Of a stretch of 64,000 nucleotides of DNA, positions 1 to 13,252 are shown piece by piece (position 1 is the stretch's first letter; each line of letters begins with the position of its first letter). The DNA is from Coprinellus micaceus (Eukaryota > Basidiomycota > Agaricomycetes > Agaricales > Psathyrellaceae), in NCBI GenBank assembly GCA_951394405.1, contig OX596337.1:992001-1056000 (forward strand), given 5' to 3'. A model generated the notes under the pieces. It searched no databases and was not told the DNA's origin. It saw nothing but the letters and a program-made list of their open reading frames with translations. The translations under genes and the position numbers were made by a program.

Positions 1-1205
1 AAAGACCCGCCGGGGGCCGTCCAGTGGTCCCAAGAAATCGGGGGTTGGGGTAAAGGTGACCAGTCCATGTGTTTGATAAGTGAGAAACGAGGGCGGGGCA
101 CAATCCCCGCTCTAAGCCCGCCCCAGTTGAGGTCATAGGCCTTGGATTGAGTGAGGCCGTCACGATCGGCAGAAACTCGGACCTGGGACGCATGATGGGA
201 GTGTGCGCCACCGCCAACGGGGACCTGCAAGATTCCTCCACGCCCAGTTTCCTGATCGAGGTTCATGTTTGAATTGGAAACATTGGAAGGTGCGCCACTG
301 GGAGCGTTCGTCCTGGGGGATGGGGCCCGAGAGGGACGAGGAGGGAGAGGAGACGAGTGAAGTGGTGTGAGGGGAAGTGGGATTAGAGAGGGCTTTTCGG
401 TTTTATTAAGGTCACACTGCTTGGTAGCATGCGTCGACGACGAGAAGTGTGGGGTTCGTCTTGGGATATTCGAAGCATACCGAAGATTTCGTCCAGAAAT
501 TTTCGAGGAGCCCTGAGTCTTAAGCCTGGGCGTGCTGATACCCTCCAAGTATGAAGGGGACTTCGCAACCGTTGCGTTCACCTTGATCGGTGCGGGGCTC
601 TGAGGGTTATCGTGATTCTGAAGCGACAACCCCCCGGGTGCAGTCCTCACAACTGCTGCTTCGGCAAGCGGAATGACAGGATCTGCGGAGTCTACTTTTG
701 CGAGTTCCTGAATGATTTTCATGTCAAGATCCCAACGGCGGAAATGGGCATGACACGGAAGCAACTCACATTGAGCAGGGCGACCAACACCCACTCGAAG
801 AGCTGTGAAAACGGCACAGATACTCTGAATATGAGCCACACCAGAAGCTTGAGAACGAGGTAGTTCTTCAATATAGTTTCGGCCGCATTTCCAAGAAAAG
901 ACAGTGCACGCGCGGACGTCCCATCTAGAGGTCGCAGCAGAGGAGACCAGCTGACAACTCTTCCCTGTAGCCAGGAAGATACGAGCTCGAGAACGCGTGC
1001 TACAAATGTATCGCGAATACGTCAGTAGTGCAGCAACGCCTTGATAACGACCATGACAATTACCGGTATCCGCCAGAATGACGAGTAGATTCAGGATGAA
1101 GCAGATGTCGTTGAGGGTACGGCCCTTACGAGGGGGATCCAGGGTGGGTTGCCAGTCGCCAGGTATGGGAGTATGAGCGCCACCATTCGATGGTGTTGAC
1201 TCCAT
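1..1205 (-). CDS. Membrane protein, unrecognised, 3' end beyond the window
   Basis: Three exons are supported: 1205-1064, 999-770 and 707-1 (open to the window edge), joined by 64-nt and 62-nt introns with good donors and CTGAC/CTTGAC branch sites. The phases fit (142 + 230 = 372 nt), giving about 359 residues so far. The start at 1205 (MESTPSNGG) is the first ATG of the frame. Two hydrophobic stretches are visible: one near residues 33-46 (FILNLLVILAD) and a stronger one spanning roughly residues 90-123 (KNYLVLKLLVWLIF, then WVLVALLN). After that the protein is Pro/Ser-rich and probably disordered. I do not recognise the family. The unspliced frame is also open across both introns, so an intron-retaining model cannot be excluded, but it would destroy the second hydrophobic segment. 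Confidence 0.55.
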   Translation of the reverse strand, partial: MESTPSNGGAHTPIPGDWQPTLDPPRKGRTLNDICFILNLLVILADTGNCHGRYQGVAALLTYSRYICSTRSRARIFLATGKSCQLVSSAATSRWDVRACTVFSWKCGRNYIEELPRSQASGVAHIQSICAVFTALRVGVGRPAQCELLPCHAHFRRWDLDMKIIQELAKVDSADPVIPLAEAAVVRTAPGGLSLQNHDNPQSPAPIKVNATVAKSPSYLEGISTPRLKTQGSSKISGRNLRYASNIPRRTPHFSSSTHATKQCDLNKTEKPSLIPLPLTPLHSSPLPPRPSRAPSPRTNAPSGAPSNVSNSNMNLDQETGRGGILQVPVGGGAHSHHASQVRVSADRDGLTQSKAYDLNWGGLRAGIVPRPRFSLIKHMDWSPLPQPPISWDHWTAPGGS

Positions 1206-1598
1206 GGGATATGGGGAGTGCCAGGTTAACATTAAAGGCGCACAATTTCGTGAAAGGAGATCTGAAACAACCATTCCAATTCGGCCTAATACTCCTGGAT
1301 ATAGGTCGGCCCGATCGACCAGGTGAGCATCACGAGTATGGATCCAAAGACCATTGTTGGAAACCTTCGGTTGCGCGTCTTGAGGAGTCGAGGATTAGGG
1401 GCCACAGTGCTTGAAGTCCAGAAGTGGGGGGAGCCAAAGAAGATAATTGAATATAACTATACACCAATCTGGAGGCGGCCCTCTCCAAAGATTTTGGCAC
1501 CTTGGACATCGGAATGATTCATGATGCAGAGCTATCTCACCCACTACTCTGCTCTTGCTTTTCCTTCTCAGCGAGCTCAATGTCGTTCTGTTGGAACA
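1206..1598. other. Intergenic spacer between two minus-strand genes
   Basis: About 390 bp between the stop of the DUF6534-type gene at 1599 and the start of the gene at 1205. No coding frame stands out. It should contain the 3' UTR of one gene and the promoter of the other. No clear TATA element was seen. Confidence 0.4.
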
Positions 1599-3411
1599 TC
1601 AGTCAGTACGGAGGGTTCGGTGTGTTGATGCAAGGAAGCTTACGCCCGAGTTGCTCGTGTAAGAGGGACCATTAGACATGTCGGTGGTCGTACGCTCTCC
1701 ACGCTTCGACATGACCAAGTGAGAGATATGGAAAGAACCTTCCATGTCCTCTCGCAGGTGCTCCCTCGTAGTAAGGCTGTCGAAGGGGTGAGATCTTGAA
1801 AACAAACTCGACAGGAATGAAAACGTACACCGTAACAGCAGAAAGTACGTATAGGTGTGTGCTAACAAGCAGCGGGATTAAGCTAAATGTGGGAGTGAGA
1901 AGGTATTCGCTGGTGTGACCGTAAGAGCTTCCTCACAAGTAGTATGTTCCTGAGCAGAAGTAGTACTGGGAAAGGGTCATGAGCTTCCGACGCCCGAAGG
2001 GATCGGATGAAATGTAGACGTACCAAGAATACGTCCAGAAGGACAGCGACACTGTAATTCGGGGAAGAAGACGAGATGGTGAGAGAAAGCTCACTTCAAT
2101 ATGCACATTTTGAAGCTTACCTCGTGGCGGCCGCGCGGTTAATGGCATAGATGCTCAGCTTCTCGACGAGACTGTTGGTTCTGTAGAAGGATTCGGATGC
2201 CGTTAGATGCAAATTCGAGGGCACGGGCGCTGTACCATGAGATACGTACCGTGCAATTCCTGTTCTGTGCGAACGGAAGATCCAGCACAATGACGCCGTA
2301 ATAATTATATCGCACAAAGCAGCCGCAGCGCCCTGAAGGCAGGTCGTTTTCTGTGGGTGGGGTGAGGAGGCCGTCCCAAGCCAGAAAACCCGAGTGAGCG
2401 TACGATGAGCGTGAGGGTCTTGAGGTTGAGATTCTCATACGTTCCGGCCTCGAACCTGAACGAAGATTGTTTAGATCACGGAGGACTGGGAAATAGTCGA
2501 AGCACCCACATGAGAACGCTCTGAGCAATTCCGGACCCTTATCGCGCGGGAAAATAAATCGGGGGTCGGCGGGAAAGCTACGGGGTGGTGCTCACCAAAT
2601 TGAAGAATGGCCAACAAAACCACAGGAACGACTGGGAGCCGGAATTTGGCTCCAAAGTGTCGACTAGCTGGGAGGGTATGAGGCGGGGAAAGGCGCGAAT
2701 GTACGGAAAGTCGTACCGCTCCAGATGCGAGTCGCGAAGAAGATTTGGACAATGAAGGCGACGATGTACTTGAGGACGCCGTTAGTACAAGGGGGAAATA
2801 GACCACGAAATTAACGCACGCTGCAGAGGAAGGCCAGCTACCCAAAGGGAATCAATTAGCTCAAGGTAACAGCCGTGTCGAATGAGAGGGGGGACGAACA
2901 GGAGCAGAACTGCATGGAACTCGATCAGATACTGATAGAAAAGATTTAGAGAAGAACTAGGGCTCACAAGACGATGAGATTGAAACGTTCAGGCTTTCCG
3001 AAATTCAGAATGAAGGCATCGTAGGCTTGGTGGTTGCATGATATGGTTTGTAAAGTGGCGAAGATCCTGTCGATTCGTTTCAATATACGAAGAACCTTGA
3101 AGGGGCTTGCACACTCACAGAAGGATGCCGACGGTGCCCTTGATGAAGAGAGGATCGTTCTTCGAATGGCGAGTGAAATATTGCAAGACAACAAGCTGTT
3201 GGCCCTGTTAAACCCCCGTTACTCAAAGTGAAGGAATCCGACCGTACGAATGCTGCTCCATAAAAGCTGGAAGGTTCGGTTAGATGGTTGAAGGTCGGAG
3301 TCACTGGGATACTCACAATGTTTGGATAATAGCAGCGATTAATTGTGCGCCATAGAGATTCGGGAAGGTGGGCTCGAAGTAGACCGGGAACGGGCTATTT
3401 CGTTCAGACAT
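1599..3411 (-). CDS. DUF6534-type multi-pass membrane protein
   Basis: The gene starts at 3411 (MSERNSPFP). Exons that fit by phase are 3411-3317, a 19-nt microexon 3266-3248, 3204-3119 and 3066-2968, followed by several short exons down to the stop at 1599. Readable pieces match the basidiomycete DUF6534 class in order: PNLYGAQLIAAIIQT and the microexon FFYGAAF (helix 1), QQLVVLQYFTRHSKNDPL (the conserved cytosolic YF..KDP loop), FIVQIFFATRIW, LPVVPVVLLAILQFG, CDIIITASLCWIF..RTGIAR, TNSLVEKLSIYAINR, and FDSLTTREHLRE near the C-terminus. Function in this family is unknown; it is predicted to be a seven-helix-like integral membrane protein. The exons between about 2840 and 2150 are not fully resolved, and one or two frame changes there could be missed introns or real damage. 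Confidence 0.6.
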
Positions 3412-5670
3412 CGATCTGGCTCTCCGGAAGGGGGGGAAGGGCGGAGGGAGGGGAGATGATAGGACCTGTTCACAAGGCAAACTGGCCCATATATGACGAG
3501 AAGTCGTGATCTCTCTTCCCCCAGATTGAAGGGGTTCTGTGGATGTGTCGTAAACAGCGAAAGGCAAGGAGAAGAAACGTCAACCGTGGTGGATCAAGAT
3601 TCTGTCGGAGACACTGAAGCGGTGGAGGGTGACGGCAACCTGGTGTGGGCGTCCACAAACAACCCACGAGTGTCCCTTGCGGGTCGCCGTCACAGCGACA
3701 CATGGGAACCTGGCGCCAAGGGGGCACCACCCAGGCCTTGATTTGCCTACCTCCGGCCAATAATTGCAAACCATCAGATTGCGGAAACATTTGTCTGTGG
3801 GAACACAACAACGGACCTGATGGCTGTTGACGGACTGGGAGAAGGTCTGGGAGGGTCTGGGAACATGTCACACTGGTTCTTTGTCAGTGCTTCGGCGTAA
3901 TGGCGTCGGATATACTCTTCGTGAATTTCGCGGTGTATCCACACCCGTATTTACGAGAGCTCAGAGAGCTGAGGATGAGAATGAAGACTTGATGCCTTGC
4001 CTGAGGCTGCTGGAAATACTTCTGATGCTGATGACCGTAGAGTCGAAGGTGCTTCCCTTTCTTCGCAATCCCACCGGCAACTAACTTCGCCATTCATCTT
4101 CCAGCCAACATAAGCTCTGGTTGTTGGATCCTTGTGTGGTACGCTGCGGCCGCAGCAACAAGTTGGTAAGCCCATCTCCCTAGGTAGAATTTGTTTAAAA
4201 GCTTAACCTACAGGTACAAAAGGGTGCAAAACGAGCCAAGGACTCATCAGCTCATACACAGATGTCAATTCATTGTAAGCGCCCTCGATTCAATTGAACT
4301 ACGGCGCCGCCCACCAGTTACGACAGAACCCGCCACACCGCCATCCAATGGTTCCTTGAAAGACGTGCACGTCCTCGTGGGCCTGTCAGACTCGGACAAC
4401 ATCAAACGTCAGCCTGGAGGTTTGTGTTCTGTGGCATGGAGTTAACGGAGGAGGGTCATCATCGCATACAGGGACGTTCCCGATCCTGGTCCTCCTCGTT
4501 CCCTCGCACACCTCAAAAATCTGGGGTGCTGCCCACTGTATCCGAACCGTCACGTCGACCTTGAAAGCTTCATTCGACCGGCGGGCGGGATAGAATGATT
4601 GACGAAGGATACGGCGCCCGTTTAACACGGGGTGCTTGAGAACGAATTTTCCCGAGCGAAATTTCGTTCCAAACCGCCCCGACGGACCCCACAAGAAGGT
4701 ATGCAGGGTGCTCTCGAAGGCCAGGTCGTGCTGTCAATCATGGTGGTTCGAGAAGAAGAAGGAGCGGACACTGAACTTAACAAGCGCAAACCTACATCGG
4801 CGATTGCCGAGACGCAATGCTAAGCGCCCAAACTGCTATTGATACCGTCCAACTCGATAATGGCCTCCAGGCCAGTTCCAGGCTGCTGCTGAGGCCCAGC
4901 GTGGATGAAATATATACACGATTGAGGTCACGGGTTGGTACGAAATGCATTTCTCCAAGAATCAGAACATAGCAACCCCGGAAAACCCCCTCAATCAATT
5001 TTGCTTCTGCGGGACTTCTTCGTCATGCTACCGTAAAGTCTTCAGGCGCCCGTCTTATCGAAGGCGCCGCCCGAAAGGCTCGCAAATACTCAGAAAAGCA
5101 ATTTAGTGGTGTAGAAGCACAGTACGAGCATATATCCCGACACCACCCCGAATATCGGACACCAGACGCAGGATCCAGACTCGACGGTGTTCCTGGTTTA
5201 CGACAACGGTTTACGCCATTTACGAGAGGTTCACCTCTGTACCCTTCCCCCCACCAAAACACCAGTCGACGATAAGCCCGTACGTCTCAGACTAAGACCT
5301 AGTTCCCTCAATATAGCACCCAACACATCCAACAAACCAGTACCCAAAACCCCAACCCCCGAGGCACCGAACCGTCCTCGCTCTTTCCAGCGGCCTCTCG
5401 ACGCCCAGCTCCCGACGCGACGAAAACCTGCCTCACCTTAAACGCTCAGCTCCGAGTAGGGGTATACTATACATACTACATTCTAGGACCTTTCTCGGAG
5501 GCGTCGTACAGATCTCGAGGACTCGGATATCAATGTATTCTCTACAACGGCATGGTGTCGGGTTATACCCCTCCCACACCGAGGTTCGCCCATGGCTCGG
5601 TCCTCCTAGACTCGTAGGTCAAGGGCTCGACTATGCATGGGCCATGGCTGTCGCGGAGGAGGGGACCGCA
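3412..5670. other. Unresolved 2.3 kb with no convincing gene
   Basis: Open frames here are short and on both strands (for example 4386-4694 minus and 4632-4823 plus), and none shows a recognisable motif. The stretch 5000-5260 on plus can be read as a charged peptide (KSSGARLIEGAARKARKYSE) without start, stop or splice support. This could be a decayed gene or a fast-evolving small gene. I see nothing that I can support. Confidence 0.3.
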
Positions 5671-5960
5671 TTACAGTTGGCCACTCTTCTCCCCTATACC
5701 CTCCGCCTCATCGATATCGGGGCTGGGCTCCATCTCCGACACCTCACCCAGGAACTCATTCACCACCTTCAATTCTCAATCATCTCAAGGCTGATCATGA
5801 ACTCGAGGAAGGCGTCTCGACTCTCGACGGTGAGGGTGTCTACAAAGCACGACACCGTACCTCCCCCAAGGATGGCAGAGACTTCACCCACTCGCTCCTT
5901 AAACGTACTCACCAATCTCCTCTTCCCCACTCCACAAACATTCCAACTGTAAGACTAATG
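5671..5960 (-). CDS. Possible short gene or 3' gene remnant downstream of actin
   Basis: On minus, a frame reading FKERVGEVSAILGGG...VDTLTVESRDAFLEFMISLE is followed, after a +1 shift, by LKVVNEFLGEVSEMEPSPD and a stop at 5671-5673. Composition looks like real protein rather than antisense noise. The shift could be a small intron or a frameshift. No start codon or upstream exon could be fixed, and no family is recognised. It lies about 200 bp downstream of the actin stop on the same strand. Low confidence. Confidence 0.25.
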
Positions 5961-6154
5961 AGCATTCTTCGTATCTACAAACACACCGATCATCGTAAAG
6001 GGAGAGAAAGAAAGAACAGGCTTCAAGGACCAACGAAACAACGAATTCCGCGCTACAGCCAGCCAACCCGATGTTTCCCGGTCCGTCCACCCATCCAGAT
6101 TAATAAATGCGATACTGCGATACAAAAGTCTCCATAACACCGGGTCGTCGTAAC

Positions 6155-6174
6155 GTCGTCGTCGTCGTCGTCGT
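6155..6174. repeat. (GTC)n microsatellite just past the actin stop
   Basis: About six and a half GTC units directly follow the actin stop codon (ACG repeats on the coding strand), so they lie in the actin 3' UTR. Confidence 0.8.
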
Positions 6175-7894
<1,720 letters not shown>

Positions 7895-7975
7895 TGTGTA
7901 TAGTCGTCAAAAAGTCGTTTAAGGGGAAACTTGAGGGAACAAGTCGAGGTATGGAAGGGCGATTGGAGATCGATG

Positions 7976-7982
7976 TTATATA
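7976..7982 (-). promoter_or_regulatory. TATA box of actin
   Basis: TATATAA on the minus strand, 82-88 bp upstream of the actin ATG, followed by a pyrimidine-rich stretch on the coding strand. This is the layout expected of a highly expressed fungal gene. Confidence 0.6.
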
Positions 7983-8711
7983 CGTGTCGATGCGCAGTAG
8001 CAAGTCAGCATGTTACTAGGATCTGATGCTGCGCCCGTCATCGGCGCCGCCCGCGACGTGCACGCGCCGTGGACGTCGTCTCTGACGGTGAGCAGGGGGG
8101 AGAGGACGTACGTACGTGGTGAGTGTGTGGATTGAAGCTTGTGGTGGGCAACTTGAAAGGGGTGTGAATCGGGGCGCACCTTATCCGATTTCGTTGACGG
8201 CACCTTTGTATTGCGCTGTTTTGGACTGTGGCGCCAACTCCATGGCAGTGCGCGATGCCGCCGACGGCTGCGTTGAAATTGCAATCGCCTGCTTACTGCC
8301 CCTTCAGCGTGGTCTTGGCATGTACACCCTTCAAACGCTGGCATGCTGCGATTTTTACTGCGAGAGTCTTCCCCGCACTCGCCCCTACGTCATCTGCCCA
8401 ATGACATAGGGGCATCGATGGCAGGCTTCTCGAGGGAGATTCAGCGGACGAGTAACCTTTCTCATCTGGGCAGATCAGTGCATGCCCTACTCAACGCCAG
8501 GCAAAGCGGCACTTGGGTGATCCATAGAACGTTGACGTCATGTCTAAGACGTCCACCCTTGGTGAAGGGGAACGAGGCCTGGGATTCGAAGACCGCAAAT
8601 TCCAGATTATCGTCGTGGCAATGATCTACCTCTTTCGGTTTGTGGGCGCCTTCATTTCATATCTCGTACCCCACCTCCTGGTCGTACTCGCATGACTCGC
8701 GATAATCCACA
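7983..8711. other. Divergent intergenic region between actin and the NACHT gene
   Basis: About 730 bp with no supported gene. Short plus-strand frames (8116-8409, 8343-8624) lack motifs or splice support. Both flanking genes are transcribed outwards from here. Confidence 0.4.
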
Positions 8712-11648
8712 ATGGCCTCCCAACCGGCAACATTCTACCAAAATGCGAGCAACTTCTCCATCGGGACCCAAAACCTAACCATCCACACCGGCCGCCCACA
8801 GCACCTCCTCGGTACCTCCCCTCCCTCTTCTCCCATTTCTTCATTCCCCACTAACCATAACAAACGATATAATAGGCCCCGTCGACCCACCCCACCCCAT
8901 CCCCAACGCAGACCACAACCGCAACCGCAAAACCTCTCCCCCAGACTCGCTCTGCATGCCCGGCACCCGCGTCTCCCTCCTCTCCCAAATCCTCTCCTGG
9001 GCCCGCTCCTCCTCCTCCTCCTCCTCCTCCTCACCCCACCCCACACCAATCCTCTGGCTCCACGGCCCCGTCGGCTCCGGCAAATCCGCCCTCGCCCAAT
9101 CCCTCTCCGCCTCCCTCGCCCTCACCCACACCCTCGCCGCCAGCTTCTTCTTCTTCCGCTCCTCCTCCTCCCGCAGTCGCTTCGCCCGCGTCCCCATCAC
9201 ACTCGCGAGCCAAATCTCGGTGAACGTCCCGGGGGCGAGGAAGTACGTGTTGGACGCGGTGGGGCGGTTCTCCGGGTGGAGCGTGAGCGTGCAGATGGAG
9301 GAGTTCGTGTATCGGCCTGTGAGGCTTGCGTTGGGTGAGATGGAGAGAATGGGGGAGGGGGGGAAGGGGACGATGACGATCGTCATCGACGGCTTGGACG
9401 AATGCGAAGACACGGACGAAGTCGACGAGTTCATCGACCACCTCCTCCAATACCTCCGCATCTCCAGCACCCCCTCTCCCCTCAAATTCATACTCTCCAG
9501 CCGACCCACCCCCTCCCTCCAACCCCCCCTCACCTCCTCGCCCCTCGTCCGAACCACCAACCTCGCCCTCCACCCCCCACACACCGACATCCACACCTTC
9601 CTCTCCACCTCCTTCGCCCTCGCCGCCCAGCACAACCGCGTTATCCGGTCCTACTTGACCTCCTCAAGTTCAAGTCCAGGTTCACGTTCAGGGACAGGAA
9701 CAGGAACGTGGCCAACCCAACTCGAGCTAACAACCCTCCTCACACACATATCCGGCTCCTTCATATTCGCCACCGCCCTCCTCCAATACATCCTCGCCCC
9801 GCCCACGTCCGACGGGCTCACCCCCATCGACCGGCTCGCCCTCGCCCTCGCCCTCCCCCGCACCGCCGGCCTCGACTCCCTCTACACCTCCACCCTCACG
9901 CCCTGCGCCACATTCCCCTGCTTCCCTAGAATCATGGCAGCGATATCCCTCTCGCCTTCCCCTCTATCGATCTCGAGGTTGGCATGCCTCCTGGACGTCC
10001 CGAGATTCAGGATCATAAACGTCCTGCTGAACCTCCAAGCTATTATACATGTCCCGCCGGACGATGAGAGCCCGGTGACGCTGTTCCATACGTCCCTGCG
10101 CGAGTTCCTCACGACGGAAAGCAGGTCGGGTGGCTTCTTCGTCTCCCCAGTCTACCACGAGTACCTCGCGTTCCAGTGGCTTGAAGCCGAGGGCCCCGCA
10201 GCGGTGTCCTCGTCGACGTCTTCCTCAACGTCGTCACCGAATACCTCAGAAATCGACTTCTGCAGGCACTGCTTCCGCCTCTCGTGCCCCACCCTCACCC
10301 GCGCCTCGTCCCACTGGGCATCCCGTTGGCGCGACCTACCGCCCGTTGAAAGTGACGGTGACATGGCGAAGCGGGTTAGATACGTGAATGGGGTTCTGGG
10401 GCATTTCTTCTTCTCCCCGCGAGTCGGTGCTCAGGATGAGGACGAGGATGAGGATAAGGATGGTGGTGAAAACGGAAACGGAAGCAGAAACCGGGGGACT
10501 GAGCTCGGCTTGGTCGGCGTCGCGAGGGAGCATGCGCCCCTCCGAGAGCTGCTGAGGCTCGTCCCTGGGTGCTCTGGGTTTAACCTCGACGACATCCCGC
10601 TCCTACTCGCCCTCCCACTCCCCAAACAACTCCCACTCCCAAAAGAACAACAACTCCCACTCGAAACACCCCAACAACACCCGAACCCACACACCTCCCT
10701 CGTGCGCTCCGCGATCCGCTTCTTCAACGGATGTCTGCGATTTGACACCGGCTCGCCTGTGGGGGAGTATGTTTTGAGGTATTGGGTGAGGCACTTTGCG
10801 GATGCTGTTGCGGTTCGGCGGGGTCCTGGGCTTGGGTTGGGGGATGCGGGGAGGGGGGATACGCAACTTACGTCAGGGGAGCTGGAGGAGCGGGGGGGAC
10901 TTGCGTTTACCTTAAAAGAAATCCAGGAGAGGGGGTACAAAGCCGCGAAGCACGAGTTCCATAAGTACCTGCGGACGAGGATGTGTTCGGTTGAGCTGGA
11001 TGAGGAGGGTGTGAGGGCGTTGAGAGAGGATGTGAGGCGGGCAGAGAGGGGTATTGAGGATAGGGTGCGTACTTCTACTACTCGATGCATACGTGTTTGC
11101 TGGGTATGGTGTCGAGGTATATGAGGCTTTTTGGCTGACGAGGACATAGTTTCCTGGGATCCTTCCGGATTTGGTTACCGCGCAAGATTCCGAGGGACGA
11201 CGGTTTAAAGCTACGTTCCGCGGCTCCAAGCGACTGGGGAAGGGATCGCGCCCTAGGATTAGAGAAGAGGGTGTGTCCATACTGGACGTGTTTAACGTGA
11301 GTTGCGTCTCTTCTTTCCACCGCCTACCGAGCGTCTGTCCTTCCTTACTGACCCCCCTCTCTTGCTCTCTCCGGTCGATGCCAGGCCTACCGCAACCTCG
11401 TCTACCTAACGGAGCCCTCGCCACTGACCGACGAAGACCCCGCCCCGGGTCCGGCTCCAAGGCACTTTGACTTTGACGTAACGTTCACGAACGAGAGGTC
11501 GAATAACCTGAGGAGCGAGGTGGCGTTTCGGAGGTACGCGCGGGCGGGGAAAGGAGGTGGAGCGGGGGGAGAAGGGGGAGGAGGGAGAGTTGAAGGTGCA
11601 GGGGGCCCGGTGTACGTTGTGTTTTGTCTGGATTATTTTGTTTATTAG
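8712..11648 (+). CDS. NACHT-type STAND NTPase (NLR-like)
   Basis: Four exons are inferred: 8712-8811, 8876-11064, 11150-11296 and 11385-11648. All phases agree, giving 899 residues. The N-terminus (FYQNASNFSIGTQNLTIHTG) is the short leader typical of Agaricomycete NACHT proteins. A linker ending CMPGTRVSLLSQILSWA precedes the Walker A motif GPVGSGKSALA (about residue 96), a sensor region with the usual Phe-rich strand (SFFFFRSSS), and Walker B TIVIDGLDECED (about residue 200). The post-NACHT helices include a TLFHTSLREFLTT motif. No WD40, ankyrin or TPR repeats follow, so the sensor end is a unique, partly Gly-rich tail. Such proteins act in fungal non-self recognition and regulated cell death; that role is family knowledge, not shown here. 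The last exon is the least certain part. An N-terminal poly-Ser tract is encoded by a CTC/TCC microsatellite at 9006-9035. Confidence 0.8.
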
Positions 11649-13168
11649 ATTTTTGTGTTTCGGTAGCCGCCCGACCGGAACCACAGGCGATGCCGCGGGG
11701 GAGAGCCGAAATAAGAATTCCTCCTCCCCATCGTCTTGCCCTGCCGATAACAGGGGGATAAATGCGAAATATGTCGGTGAGTAGCTGGGGGAAGACGGCG
11801 AGACACGTACATGTGAAGATCGAAGCCGGCTGTCGGAATTCAATAGGTGCGTGCCTATCCAGAACCAAGAGGCAAGTTCCTGAGGCATTTACCTCAGAAA
11901 GACTAGCCGTGGGTCGAGGGTAAGCCTTCCTCGAATTATGTAACCTCCTTCGAGTTAAACGCGAGCCAAATCGCCTCAGATAGGCATCTAAGAAAGTACT
12001 GTAGGCGACGTGTGCACCAAAGGCTCGTCCGCGTGCTAGAATAGACAGACAGCGGATATTATTGAGGGCAAGTGGGAGAGGGGACGATTGTCGCCTTAAT
12101 AGGGGTGGAACAGTACGAGCGAGCGAGGAGGGAGAACCGAGGAAGAACACAGGCGGGACGTTCCGTATGTAACACAGTTCTTCATATCCCATCTCATTTG
12201 CTGGCGACACAGCGGCTGTGAAAGGCGATTTCGATGTGGGAAAGGTGTGGGGTGGCAAGAAGAAGCGAGGCGAAGAGGCAAAGCGGGTTGAGGAGAATGA
12301 GGGGCGGCGTGAGAGAGAAGGGGAAGGTGAGGGATGATTGAGGGTAAAGCGTCAAACGGATAGTTGGGAGGATAGGCGGGTGGGCACGGGGAACAGCAGA
12401 GTCGTGTTGCAATGGGGTGAAGGTGCGGTAGCTTGAATAGCCAAAGATTTCAATAGAGGGGGGATCTACGTTATTCATGCACGGCTCTGAAAGCGAGAAG
12501 GGGGATGGTTCACATCTCCAAATTCGTCGCATATTTTCGACCCGAGCCCGCTACCCAAGGATTGGACGAAGGAATAACATGATTGGATAAGGGGAATTAA
12601 CACTCTGCACGGGGACGAGAGCTCTCTAGTCGAAGTGCATTGGATGCCACCTTCACACATCGTCGTCGTCGAGGAAAACGCACAGATCGTGTGGACGCAA
12701 CTTGGAGCGGAGACCAAGTCGCACAGCCACGCTATCATGAGCCGCGTCACTTGAAAGTTGAAGCTCAAGTTGCTCTTTTCGTTCTGCATGGTTTCTACCA
12801 TCACTCCGTCAACGTCAAAATGCGACGTATCGCACGAGGCACAGGAGTCCAAAGATTTAATGCCAAAGAAGCGCCGTAAACCGGACGATATACGCACTCG
12901 TGATCACACAGCTTCATTAAGCGCCCAAGAATGAATGGCTCTGCGTCATCGACAGACCGCCCGGAAATGATTTGTGTGCATCGTAGTGCGAAGGAGGGTC
13001 CAGTCGTGCGTATGTCTAGTGACTTTCGGGTACACCGGCGACAGCGCTCAAGACAGTGGGCTCCACCTCGCCTGGATTGAATGGCGCGCGCCTTCCAACT
13101 CAATCTGCACAGGTTTACGTCAACAAAACTCGGAACGAGGCGAAGGTCGAACAGTGGTAAAGATCTAA
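11649..13168. other. 1.5 kb between the NACHT gene and the pseudokinase
   Basis: A 257-codon minus-strand frame (12258-11488) is mostly the antisense of the last NACHT exon plus flanking DNA and shows no domain. Other frames are short. Nothing else is supported. Confidence 0.35.
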
Positions 13169-13178
13169 CTATATAACC
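13169..13178 (+). promoter_or_regulatory. TATA-like box of the pseudokinase gene
   Basis: CTATATAACC lies about 80 bp before the ATG at 13253 and is followed by a C/T-rich tract, a common basidiomycete promoter pattern. Confidence 0.45.
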
Positions 13179-13252
13179 CTCTCCCATGCCTTTGATCCCC
13201 CTCCCGCCTTCACCACGTATCACACTCCTGCAGTCTCCCGCTATCCTCCCTT

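Noticed and set aside
5637..6137. 166-codon plus-strand frame next to actin
   Set aside because: Pro/His-rich composition typical of antisense; the minus strand reads more like protein.
8841..9635. 264- and 200-codon minus-strand frames over the NACHT gene
   Set aside because: Antisense of the Ser-rich and NACHT coding region; composition is low-complexity and there is no domain.
10431..11460. Minus-strand frames of 238 and 182 codons
   Set aside because: They overlap NACHT exons 2-4, whose phases and motifs support the plus strand.
11485..12258. 257-codon minus-strand frame
   Set aside because: Its downstream half is antisense to the last NACHT exon and the upstream half shows no recognisable motif or splice support.
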